NCBI GenBank assembly: GCA_003577005.1
Contig: QEUW01000190.1
Span: 5,299-25,959 of the forward strand
Direction: 5' to 3'
Source of the DNA: Chloroflexota bacterium
GTDB taxonomy: Bacteria > Chloroflexota > Anaerolineae > Caldilineales > Caldilineaceae
DNA length: 20,661 bases
The position numbers were made by a program, and so were the translations under genes. Below, in pieces: positions 7,095-13,927 of the stretch (the stretch's first letter is position 1; each line of letters opens with the position of its first letter). Under the pieces are notes generated by a model, which did not search any database, was not told the origin of the DNA, and was given only the letters and a program-made list of their open reading frames with translations.

Positions 7095-7445
7095 CTACTC
7101 TTGTTGTACCTCTGCCCGCAGGGCATCGCGTCCCATCTCATCATATTTGAGGACAAATTTCTCTGCCGGGGTGGCGACGCGATAGGCGGCGCGCGCCATG
7201 GCGGTCGTGGCAATCGGTCCGGTAATAAAAAAGAGGATCACCAGCACGATCATGCGGGCTAGATAGTCGGGGTAATAGATCCCCGCCGCGATCATCAAAC
7301 AACTGATGCCCATAGTGGCAGCCTTGCCAAAGGCGTGCATCCGCATAAAGACATCTGGCAGCCGCCACACGCCAATGCTGCTGAGCAACATGATCAGCAC
7401 GCCAATCGTAGCTACGGTCAAGGTTGTCCACTCCTGCACTTCCAT
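7095..7445 (-). CDS. mrpG: Na+/H+ antiporter subunit G
   Basis: This 116-residue inner-membrane protein has three membrane helices and is the last subunit of the Mrp (Mnh) complex. Family signatures are GVWRLPDVFMRMHAFGKAATMG and a following helix pair ending ITGPIATTAMARAAYR. MrpG is a small accessory subunit near the cation path. The ATG at 7445 has GAGG 6 nt upstream; the preceding GTG at 7448 is less well placed. It is separated from mrpF by 155 bp that contain a palindromic repeat, whereas the other genes of the operon overlap or nearly touch, so its expression may be uncoupled from the rest. Confidence 0.9.
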   Translation of the reverse strand: MEVQEWTTLTVATIGVLIMLLSSIGVWRLPDVFMRMHAFGKAATMGISCLMIAAGIYYPDYLARMIVLVILFFITGPIATTAMARAAYRVATPAEKFVLKYDEMGRDALRAEVQQE

Positions 7446-7492
7446 CACAAACCTCGCTTTCCTATCCTAAACCGGACCAGCCGGAGCTCACA

Positions 7493-7580
7493 GCGGTCCG
7501 CAGAGGACGCTGAGGAGGTGCAGAGAGCACAGAGAACAACCTCTGTGTTCTCCGTGCCATCTCTGTGGGCTCTGTGAACT
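7493..7580. repeat. Palindromic CAGAGAG-rich repeat between mrpF and mrpG
   Basis: The sequence is rich in CAGAG on the left and CTCTGTG on the right, and folds back on itself. The central arms 7527-7538 and 7546-7557 pair over 12 bp with one mismatch, and further partial pairing continues outward. Its composition differs from the genes on both sides. It looks like a dispersed non-coding repeat inserted into the operon. Confidence 0.55.
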
Positions 7581-7600
7581 GCTGTTGGCTGCAAACTGTG

Positions 7601-7876
7601 CTACTCCTCATCTTGCGCCTGCTCCAGATAGCGCGCCAGCAAGACCGTCCCCAAAAAGCCGAGCACCGCTGTCACAAGCGCAATGTCGAGCAATGGCGGC
7701 GCGTCATGGCGGATGGCGATGAGCGCCACCAGACCCACAGCGTGCAGCGCAATCAGGTCGAAGGCCACGGTGCGGTTTGGGACATCCGGCCCGATGGTGA
7801 GCCGGACAAAACTGAGCGCAAACGAAAGCGTTAGCAAAACAAGCAGTACACCGATGCCAATAGCAAAGGGGCTCAT
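7601..7876 (-). CDS. mrpF: Na+/H+ antiporter subunit F
   Basis: This 91-residue protein has three membrane helices. FVRLTIGPDVPNRTVAFDLIALHAVGL is the MrpF/PhaF signature, followed by LDIALVTAVLGFLGTVLLARYLE. The ATG at 7876 has a perfect AGGAGG 6 nt upstream, so the TTG at 7882 is not used. It overlaps the end of mrpE by ATGA. MrpF is one of the small subunits that join the large MrpA and MrpD parts of the complex. Confidence 0.92.
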   Translation of the reverse strand: MSPFAIGIGVLLVLLTLSFALSFVRLTIGPDVPNRTVAFDLIALHAVGLVALIAIRHDAPPLLDIALVTAVLGFLGTVLLARYLEQAQDEE

Positions 7877-8460
7877 CCCCAACCTCCTCGCGTGACCAGC
7901 GACAGCCGCCGCTCGAACATCTCTCTGACCTCATGCCGGAAGTGGTCGGGGTCCTTGACCACAAAGCTGTGTACGTAAAGGATATTTTGGCCGTGGTCAT
8001 CCTGGCTCAGGTCGATGCTGACCGTCCCCGGCGTCAGCGTAATGACCGTCGCCAGGATGATGATCTCCAGGTCAGTGTCGATGGAGAGGGGAACCGCTAC
8101 AATCCCCGGGCTAAACTGGGGCCTCGGCTGCAAAATCCACCACGCCAGCTTGGCGTTGCTGACGACAATTTCCCACAATACAAAACCGATAAACGAGAGG
8201 AGCCACCAGATGCGCTGCCCATATGCCCGCTCATAGACGGTCAACGCCAGCGCACCCACAGAAAAGCCCACCAGATAATCGGGGGCGCCAAAGACCGGCA
8301 GAAAGATATACCAGAGGATCGCCAGGCTGATGTTGACCAACAACAGCGCGATCACTCGCTGGTTTTCGCGCTGCGTCATCGGGGGCAGATGCACCGGGCG
8401 CGCCGCTCTTTCCTTCTCCTGCTCGTAGACGGCTATCGTGCTGGAATTGTCCCTTGTCAT
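7873..8460 (-). CDS. mrpE: Na+/H+ antiporter subunit E
   Basis: This 195-residue protein carries a hydrophilic N-terminal tail of about 30 residues. Membrane helices follow (VIALLLVNISLAILWYIFLP and others), then a cytosolic domain with VITLTPGTVSIDL, a hallmark of MrpE. The C-terminal stretch HSFVVKDPDHFRHEVREMFERR is also usual. The ATG at 8460 has AGGA close upstream. A second in-frame ATG at codon 28 (MTQRENQR) would give a protein nearer the usual family length, so the true start is slightly open. There are 27 nt between it and mrpD. Confidence 0.9.
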   Translation of the reverse strand: MTRDNSSTIAVYEQEKERAARPVHLPPMTQRENQRVIALLLVNISLAILWYIFLPVFGAPDYLVGFSVGALALTVYERAYGQRIWWLLSFIGFVLWEIVVSNAKLAWWILQPRPQFSPGIVAVPLSIDTDLEIIILATVITLTPGTVSIDLSQDDHGQNILYVHSFVVKDPDHFRHEVREMFERRLSLVTRGGWG

Positions 8461-8487
8461 TGTTCCTGTCCGATCATCGAACCGGCC

Positions 8488-10071
8488 CTACTCATTCCCG
8501 GAAATCGCCCCTGTCTCGACCATGCCAATCCCATCACCTGGGTTGACTGCCTGGATATAGCCGCTGCGATCCAGCGCCTGGGCCGCAGCGACGCTCGACC
8601 ACTGAAAGAATGGAGCGCTAAAAATGCCGATCGCCAGGCTGACAGCCACCAACAGACCGATCGGCGCCACGGTCAACCACCCACCCGGGTTGCAAGTCGT
8701 GGCCGGCCCTAGTGGCCCTTCGAGTGGGCCGGCAAAGCCCTTCTGCCACAGACGCACCATGCTCATCAAGGTCAACAAGCTGACCACTAGGCTCACCGCC
8801 GCAATGGTCCACTGGCGAGCGTCCAGCGCAATCTGCAACAGCCCAAGCTTGCTGATAAAACCGCTTGACGGCGGGATGCCCGCCAGCGAAAAGGCTGCCA
8901 CAAAGAAGACAATCGCCAACATCGGGTAGCGTTTGACCAGCCCGCCCAGATGGCCCGGCTGCAACTGCCCCGTCCCCATAGCCAGTTCGGCGGCGCCGCC
9001 GGCCATAAGCAGCGCTGTTTTGACGATCATGTGGTGGACGATGTAAAAGATGCCAGCCGCCATGCCAAACCCTACCGCCATCTCGTTCCCGGCCACGGCC
9101 AGCCCTAATCCCATGACCATATAGCCCACCTGGCTGATCACATGAAAACTCAGCACCCGGCGGATCGTGTCTACCGCCATGGCGCCAAAGACACCCACCA
9201 ACATGGTGAGCCCGGCAATCGCCAGGATGAGCGGCTGCCAGCCGGCCAACAGGTCGGGAAAGAGTAGCGGGTAGATGCGAAACAGGGCATAGATGCCCAC
9301 TTTGGTCAGCAGACCGCCAAAGATGGCCGTCACAGCCGGGTGTGGCGTGTGATAGCTCGCCGGCAGCCAGAAAAAGAGGGGAAAGAGTCCGGCCTTGCTC
9401 CCGTAAGCGATCAGCAACATGCCGGCCAACACGATGCGCAGCGACTGCGGCGCCATCTCCATGCGGTCTGCCAGTTGCGCCAGGTTGAGCGTGCCCAGCG
9501 TGCCGTAGGCGACACCGGCCGTGGCCAAAAAGATCATCGAGGCCAGCAAATTCAATACCACATAGCGTGTCCCGCCGTTTACCTGCGATGGCCGGCCACC
9601 CAGGCTGAGCAGGACAAAGCTCGACATGAGCAACACTTCAAAAAAAACATAGAGGTTGAAGAGATCGCCCGACAGAAAGGCGCCGTTGACACCCACCAAC
9701 AGAAAGAGCAGCAGCGGGTAAAAATTCATTGCCTCGCGCTCGTCCAGCGTCCCCATGGCATACCAGACTGTAGAGACCATGAGCAACCCGGTCAACGTCA
9801 GCATGATGGCGCTCAACCCATCGCCGACCAGGGTGACGCCAAAGGGCGCCTGCCACATCCCCACATATAAAACCAGGCGGTGGCCGCTGCCCGCCGTGAC
9901 CGCCAGCAACAACAATGCCACCAGCAGATTGATGCTCGTAGCTGTCACGGCCAACACCCGGTGGACCAGCAATTGCTGCGGGCGTGGCCTTGTCACCACC
10001 AGCAGACCCAGCGCCGCACAGACCAGCGGAATGACAATCGGTGCAGCCAGCCAGTTTGCGTTCAGACCCAT
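8488..10071 (-). CDS. mrpD: Na+/H+ antiporter subunit D
   Basis: This 527-residue protein has about 14 membrane helices and is related to the NuoM/NuoN proton-pumping subunits of respiratory complex I. The charged residues of this fold are visible: FFEVLLMSS (Glu145), GSKAGLFPLFFWLPASYHTPHP (Lys226) and GGLLTKVGIYALFRIYP (Lys257). It is one of the two large ion-translocating subunits of the Mrp antiporter. The ATG at 10071 lies one base after the mrpC stop codon. Length matches the family, about 490-530 residues. Confidence 0.95.
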   Translation of the reverse strand: MGLNANWLAAPIVIPLVCAALGLLVVTRPRPQQLLVHRVLAVTATSINLLVALLLLAVTAGSGHRLVLYVGMWQAPFGVTLVGDGLSAIMLTLTGLLMVSTVWYAMGTLDEREAMNFYPLLLFLLVGVNGAFLSGDLFNLYVFFEVLLMSSFVLLSLGGRPSQVNGGTRYVVLNLLASMIFLATAGVAYGTLGTLNLAQLADRMEMAPQSLRIVLAGMLLIAYGSKAGLFPLFFWLPASYHTPHPAVTAIFGGLLTKVGIYALFRIYPLLFPDLLAGWQPLILAIAGLTMLVGVFGAMAVDTIRRVLSFHVISQVGYMVMGLGLAVAGNEMAVGFGMAAGIFYIVHHMIVKTALLMAGGAAELAMGTGQLQPGHLGGLVKRYPMLAIVFFVAAFSLAGIPPSSGFISKLGLLQIALDARQWTIAAVSLVVSLLTLMSMVRLWQKGFAGPLEGPLGPATTCNPGGWLTVAPIGLLVAVSLAIGIFSAPFFQWSSVAAAQALDRSGYIQAVNPGDGIGMVETGAISGNE

Positions 10072-10072
10072 C

Positions 10073-10549
10073 TCAGTTGTTTCCTTCTGTCTGCTGGCGG
10101 AAGACTACATCCTCCAGCCATTCATAATCTTCTTCGACTGGCCGCAGTTGTGACCGCGGTTGCAAGGCAAAGGGGTCGTCGGTGCGCTCGGCAGAACTGT
10201 CACGTGTCGTCTCCAACGAATGGCGCCGGTTGATCAGTGCGATAAAGAAGGCGATGATCCCAAAGCTGATGACGATAGCAGTCAGGATCAACGCCTGAGG
10301 TAGTGGATCGACAAACTGTTCCAGGTACTGGTTGAGCTCTAACTGGCTGGTGTCACCTTCGAAGAATGCCTTTTCGAGCACCGGCGGGTGGCCGCGGCGA
10401 CTCGCACCGGTGCCAAAGAGCAACAGGTTGACCCCGTGGGTAAAAAGCCCCAGCCCCAGCACCATACGAATCGGGCTACGCTGGAGGAGCAGATAGGTTC
10501 CCGCTCCCATCAGTGCGCCAACTAGACAGGCCAGCACGAGTGCGATCAT
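10073..10549 (-). CDS. mrpC: Na+/H+ antiporter subunit C with C-terminal extension
   Basis: This NuoK-like subunit has three membrane helices in its first 115 or so residues, with SPIRMVLGLGLFTHGVNLLLF and DPLPQALILTAIVISFGIIAF as signatures. Its 158 residues exceed the usual 113 or so. The extra 40-45 residues form an acidic, polar tail (DDPFALQPRS, VEEDYEWLEDVV) that should face the cytosol; its role is unknown. The ATG overlaps the mrpB stop (ATGA), and GGAGAG lies 5 nt upstream. Confidence 0.93.
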   Translation of the reverse strand: MIALVLACLVGALMGAGTYLLLQRSPIRMVLGLGLFTHGVNLLLFGTGASRRGHPPVLEKAFFEGDTSQLELNQYLEQFVDPLPQALILTAIVISFGIIAFFIALINRRHSLETTRDSSAERTDDPFALQPRSQLRPVEEDYEWLEDVVFRQQTEGNN

Positions 10550-10971
10550 CGTTGCTCTCCTTCCGATGGCCGGCTCAACTCCAACAAATAGGAGGTGACC
10601 ACCGCGCTTACAATCAAAAAGACGCCGATATCAAAGAAGGTAGGCGTTCCAAATTCCAGCGTAAAGGCGCCCAGCGAAATATACCACCAGACTCCGGTCA
10701 GAACGGCGCCCCCAGATATGCCGATCAGCGCCGCCGCAACGGCAATGACCAATCCCACCCCCATCACCGGTTGTAGATAGCGGCCAATCAGGTCACGGAC
10801 AAACTCGTGGCCACGGGCGAGAATCTGCATCAAAAAGGCCGTTGCCACCACCAGACCGGCAATAAAGCCGCCGCCGGGTTCGTTGTGCCCCACCAGCAGC
10901 AACACCACCGCCAGCACCAGAAGCACCGGCGTGAGGATGCGGTCGAGCAGCGAGAGATATAGATCAGGCAT
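10546..10971 (-). CDS. mrpB: Na+/H+ antiporter subunit B
   Basis: This 141-residue MnhB-domain protein has four membrane helices. DRILTPVLLVLAVVLLLVGH and NEPGGGFIAGLVVATAFLMQ are strong family motifs, as is LEFGTPTFFDIGVFLIV near the end. The ATG at 10971 overlaps the 3' end of mrpA by 8 nt and has AGGAGAG upstream, which shows tight co-translation. It is a separate gene, although mrpA carries its own C-terminal MbhD/MbhE-like region. Confidence 0.93.
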   Translation of the reverse strand: MPDLYLSLLDRILTPVLLVLAVVLLLVGHNEPGGGFIAGLVVATAFLMQILARGHEFVRDLIGRYLQPVMGVGLVIAVAAALIGISGGAVLTGVWWYISLGAFTLEFGTPTFFDIGVFLIVSAVVTSYLLELSRPSEGEQR

Positions 10972-13417
10972 GAGGTCTCTCCTCAGTCACGGTCGATGGG
11001 AGAGGCGGTGGCGTCGCCAGCGGCGCGGCATCAGTTGCCCGATCACCTGCGCCATCGACCCCCGGGCTACTTGCGGTGTGGGCCGGCCGATGTAGAGGGT
11101 GCAAGCGCGAAGCGCGCAACAGTGCATAGCCACCTACCGCCGCCACCACCAGAACGGTGATCTCGCCCAGCGTATCGATGGCGCGGAAATCAACCAGGAT
11201 CACATTGACGACGTTGCCGCCGTGGGCCGCCGGTACGGCATTGCGCAAAAAGAAATCGCTGATCGGCAGCGCAAAGGGCGTCTCGGCGGCCAGCAATACC
11301 ATGCCAAACCCCCATAGCCCAACCGCTCCGGCGATCACGATGTGATGGATGGCGCCGCGGCCATACGCCTGGGGATGGGCGCGGTGCGGAATGCGATAAA
11401 AGACCAGCACCAGCAACACCACCGTCAGCACCTCGATCAACAACTGGGTCAAGGCTAGGTCCGGCGCCGAGAAGAAGACAAAGATGAGGGTCACCACAAC
11501 ACCCACCAGGCCCAGGCTGATGATCGCACTCAGCCGGCTCCGTGTCCGCACAGTGACAAGCGCAGCCACTACCGCCAGCGTCGCCAGCACGACCTCGTAA
11601 AAGGTCGGTGTCGCCGCCCATTCCGTGCGCAGGTCGCCAATAAAGTTGCTACTCAGAGCCGAATAAAACAGGAAGGCGACCGCCGCCAGCAACGTCACAC
11701 TGATCTGCGTGGGGAAGGAGGTTCCCTGCACCGTACGCGTGCTCCAGCCGGCCAGCGCATAGAGGCCATCGGCGGCGCGGTCAAAGACTTGGGTGCCGTT
11801 GAGCCATTCGGGCGCCAACGTAAAGAGCGCCCGCACCCGCTCTCGCACCAGAAAGATCACAACCCCAATGCCGATGGCCAGCAAACTGGTCAGAAAGACT
11901 GGTGTCAGCCCATGCCACAACAGCAGATGAACTTCGACCGGTGCGCCGAGGATAGCGGCAGCCGGCGGTGCAAAGAGGTCGTGCTCCACAACGCTGAGCA
12001 GAAAGGGGATCACCGCACCGATCAACGTCAAGATGAGCACCGGCAGGACAAACAACACCGGCGGCGCATGATGGACGTGCGCTTCATCAAGCGGTGCACG
12101 GCGTCGCAAAAATGGCTCCCATATCAGGGTAAGGCTGTAGGCCACAAAGAGGGCCCCACCCAATACTGAGGCCACCAACCCGATCCAACCAACAAGGATG
12201 TCGCCCGCGCCGATAAACCCGTAAAAGTTCTCCAGGAGCGTCTCTTTGGCAATAAAACCAAAGGTGGGCACCAGCCCGGCCATGGAGAGACCGGCTAGCA
12301 GCGCCGCTGCCGCCACCAACGGCATCGCCCGCGCCAGGCCGGCCAGCCGGCGAATATCGCGCGTCCCATTAGCGTGGTCGATGATCCCCGCAACGAGGAA
12401 GAGCGGACCCTTGTAGAGCGCATGGGCCAGGATCCCCAACACCACAGCTACGGCCGCGGTCTCGATGGTGAAAGCCAGCAGCATGACCAGCACCCCCAAC
12501 TGGCTGACGGTGGCATGGGCGAGGATCGCTTTCAGGTCATAATAGCGGAGCGCGCTGGCGGCCCCCAACAGCATGGTGACGCCGCCCACCAAAAAGAGCG
12601 ACCAGAACCAGAGCTGGCTTTCGGCAAAGGCCGGGTGCAACCGCGCCAGCAGGTAGACTCCTGCCTTGACCATGGTCGCCGAATGGAGATAGGCGCTGGC
12701 CGGCGTGGGCGCAGCCATCGCGCCCGGCAACCAGAAATGGAAAGGGAATTGCGCCGATTTGGTAAAGGCGCCCAATAAGATCAGCATCAGCATGGGGGTA
12801 AAGAGCGGGTGGCTGAGGAAGGTAGTAGCCGGCTGGGCCAGCAACCCGCTGATCGCATAGGTCCCCCCCATCTGGGCTAGTAAGACCATGCCGCCCAACA
12901 TCGCCAGCGCACCCAGACCAGTGACAACCAGCGCCCGTCGCGCGCCCTCCAGCCCATTCTTGTCGGATAATTTGAACGAGATGAGCAGATAGCTGGTAAT
13001 GCTTGTCCCTTCCCAAAAGACATAGAGGGCCAGCAAGTTGTCAACCCACACCAATCCCATCATGCTGGCCATAAAGAGAAAGAGCAGGGCGTAAAAATAG
13101 CCAAGCCCTGGGTCATCCTCAAAATAATAGCCAGCATAAATGGCAATAGCTGTCCCGATCCCGGCGATGATCAGGCCAAAAAAGAGGGCAAGGCCGTCCA
13201 AGCGCAAATCCAGGGTTAGACCAAACGCATCCGACCAGATGTATTGTTCGGCGAGGATAGCGCCGTGGCCGATGGGGGCGAGCTGTGTAAGCAGCCACCC
13301 CGTCACTAGCGCGGGGGCGACAGCGGCGAGCCAGCCGGCATGTCGCCAGCGGTGCGGGCGCAGCAGCCAGAGCACCGGCCCGGTCAGCGCCAGGAAGGCA
13401 AGTGAGGCGATCAGCAT
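10964..13417 (-). CDS. mrpA: Na+/H+ antiporter subunit A, first gene of the mrp operon
   Basis: This 817-residue protein has about 20 membrane helices and is related to NuoL of complex I. Residues about 60-140 hold the N-terminal antiporter domain (DLRLDGLALFF, VFWEGTSITSYLLI with Glu136). The core transport domain has TKSAQFPFHFWLPGAM (Lys220) and MVKAGVYLLARLHP (Lys251). Residues about 600-770 carry DUF4040/MbhD- and MbhE-like modules (IFVFFSAPDLALTQLLIEVL and VNVILVDFRAIDTLGEI). The final 45-50 residues are a Pro/Ala-rich hydrophilic tail. The ATG at 13417 is chosen: the upstream in-frame TTG at 13504 would put an 18-bp duplication in the coding region. Transcription appears to start near 13764 and pass a riboswitch-like leader. 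Together, mrpA-G exchange cytosolic Na+ for protons and support alkali and salt tolerance. Confidence 0.93.
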   Translation of the reverse strand: MLIASLAFLALTGPVLWLLRPHRWRHAGWLAAVAPALVTGWLLTQLAPIGHGAILAEQYIWSDAFGLTLDLRLDGLALFFGLIIAGIGTAIAIYAGYYFEDDPGLGYFYALLFLFMASMMGLVWVDNLLALYVFWEGTSITSYLLISFKLSDKNGLEGARRALVVTGLGALAMLGGMVLLAQMGGTYAISGLLAQPATTFLSHPLFTPMLMLILLGAFTKSAQFPFHFWLPGAMAAPTPASAYLHSATMVKAGVYLLARLHPAFAESQLWFWSLFLVGGVTMLLGAASALRYYDLKAILAHATVSQLGVLVMLLAFTIETAAVAVVLGILAHALYKGPLFLVAGIIDHANGTRDIRRLAGLARAMPLVAAAALLAGLSMAGLVPTFGFIAKETLLENFYGFIGAGDILVGWIGLVASVLGGALFVAYSLTLIWEPFLRRRAPLDEAHVHHAPPVLFVLPVLILTLIGAVIPFLLSVVEHDLFAPPAAAILGAPVEVHLLLWHGLTPVFLTSLLAIGIGVVIFLVRERVRALFTLAPEWLNGTQVFDRAADGLYALAGWSTRTVQGTSFPTQISVTLLAAVAFLFYSALSSNFIGDLRTEWAATPTFYEVVLATLAVVAALVTVRTRSRLSAIISLGLVGVVVTLIFVFFSAPDLALTQLLIEVLTVVLLVLVFYRIPHRAHPQAYGRGAIHHIVIAGAVGLWGFGMVLLAAETPFALPISDFFLRNAVPAAHGGNVVNVILVDFRAIDTLGEITVLVVAAVGGYALLRASRLHPLHRPAHTASSPGVDGAGDRATDAAPLATPPPLPSTVTEERPHA

Positions 13418-13423
13418 GAGTGG

Positions 13424-13459
13424 TACATCATCCTTGCGTATTACATCATCCTTGCGTAT
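13424..13459. repeat. Perfect 18-bp tandem duplication carrying the mrpA ribosome binding site
   Basis: The 18-bp unit occurs at 13424-13441 and 13442-13459 with no mismatch. On the mRNA strand each copy contains GCAAGGATGATG, so the AAGGA Shine-Dalgarno-like sequence is present twice. The proximal copy lies about 13 nt from the mrpA ATG, a slightly long spacing. Confidence 0.7.
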
Positions 13460-13506
13460 AAGGTGATCTGCGCCGGTGACAGGCAAATCCAGGCCACGAC
13501 GCAAAC

Positions 13507-13604
13507 AAAAAAGCGAAACCGCCCGGCGATACTAGGCGAATGTGTCCCCCTATCCTCGGTGAACCAGGACACAGTGCGTCAGTAAAACGTCGCGGCGGTC
13601 TCGC
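13507..13604 (-). terminator. Conditional terminator in the mrpA leader
   Basis: On the minus strand, GCGAGACCGCC (13604-13594) pairs with GGCGGTTTCGC (13523-13513) over 11 bp with one G-U pair, and TTTTTT (13512-13507) follows directly. A nested 7-bp hairpin (13541-13547 with 13567-13573) brings the arms together. The 5' arm is also the 3' strand of the upstream aptamer, so the two folds exclude each other. Bound aptamer would favour readthrough into mrpA, 90 nt downstream. Confidence 0.65.
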
Positions 13605-13698
13605 CAGTGGTGTCAAAAACCTGTACGAGCAACCGGGGGCGGCTTCCCGAACTGACGGTCACTCGCCTTGCGGCTGCAAGTGGCTACTCCCCGATCCG
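13593..13698 (-). promoter_or_regulatory. yybP-ykoY-type riboswitch aptamer upstream of mrpA
   Basis: On the minus strand the conserved blocks of the yybP-ykoY class appear in order: GGGGAGTAGCC (13692-13682), a hairpin with a GCAA loop, ACCGTCAGTTCGG, and GGCGAGACC (13605-13597). The outer stem P1 pairs CGG-AT-CGG (13698-13691) with CCGCCG (13598-13593), with a 2-nt bulge. Known members bind Mn2+ and switch genes on; the E. coli alx member also responds to alkaline pH. Aptamer size, about 106 nt, is normal. It lies about 66 nt after the predicted transcription start. Assignment rests on conserved motifs recalled from the class, not on a covariance search. Confidence 0.72.
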
Positions 13699-13770
13699 TA
13701 TGATATCGAGCCCTCAATTCATGTGCGACAGGTGCTTGCAAACATCAATGCTCTCTATCATCTTGGCCCG

Positions 13771-13799
13771 ATGCTAACAAAATGCAATGCCGTTGTCAA
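13771..13799 (-). promoter_or_regulatory. Sigma70-like promoter of the mrp operon
   Basis: On the minus strand TTGACA (13799-13794) and TAGCAT (13776-13771) are spaced by exactly 17 bp. Transcription would start near 13764, giving a leader of about 347 nt that contains the aptamer and terminator. It lies between the stop codon of the BTAD regulator and mrpA. Confidence 0.65.
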
Positions 13800-13854
13800 A
13801 ATAACGGCGCGCCGATCTCCTTTCTGGAGCGCACCCGTAGCCGTAAACTTTGCC

Positions 13855-13891
13855 TGCGCCACCGGTATCAAAATCTGACCGGCCAGGCGCA
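13855..13891 (-). terminator. Stem-loop after the BTAD regulator gene
   Basis: TGCGCC (13855-13860) pairs with GGCGCA (13886-13891), and inner ACCGG pairs with CCGGT across an asymmetric internal loop. It sits 37 bp past the regulator stop codon and before the mrp promoter. There is no T run, so termination is only a suggestion and some readthrough into mrp is possible. Confidence 0.3.
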
Positions 13892-13927
13892 AAATGCTTG
13901 GAATCAGAGAGGGGCTGGCAAACGTGC

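Noticed and set aside
7933..8712. 259-codon plus-strand frame across mrpE and mrpD
   Set aside because: Antisense shadow of two clear mrp genes; composition is typical of reversed membrane-protein codons.
13418..13504. In-frame TTG extension of mrpA by 29 residues
   Set aside because: It begins just after the leader terminator, would include the duplicated ribosome binding segment as protein, and MrpA proteins start with the membrane helix at the ATG.
13540..13878. 112-codon plus-strand open frame in the mrp leader
   Set aside because: It is the reverse complement of the aptamer and promoter region, has no ribosome binding site, and its conserved-looking stretch is explained by the RNA motif.
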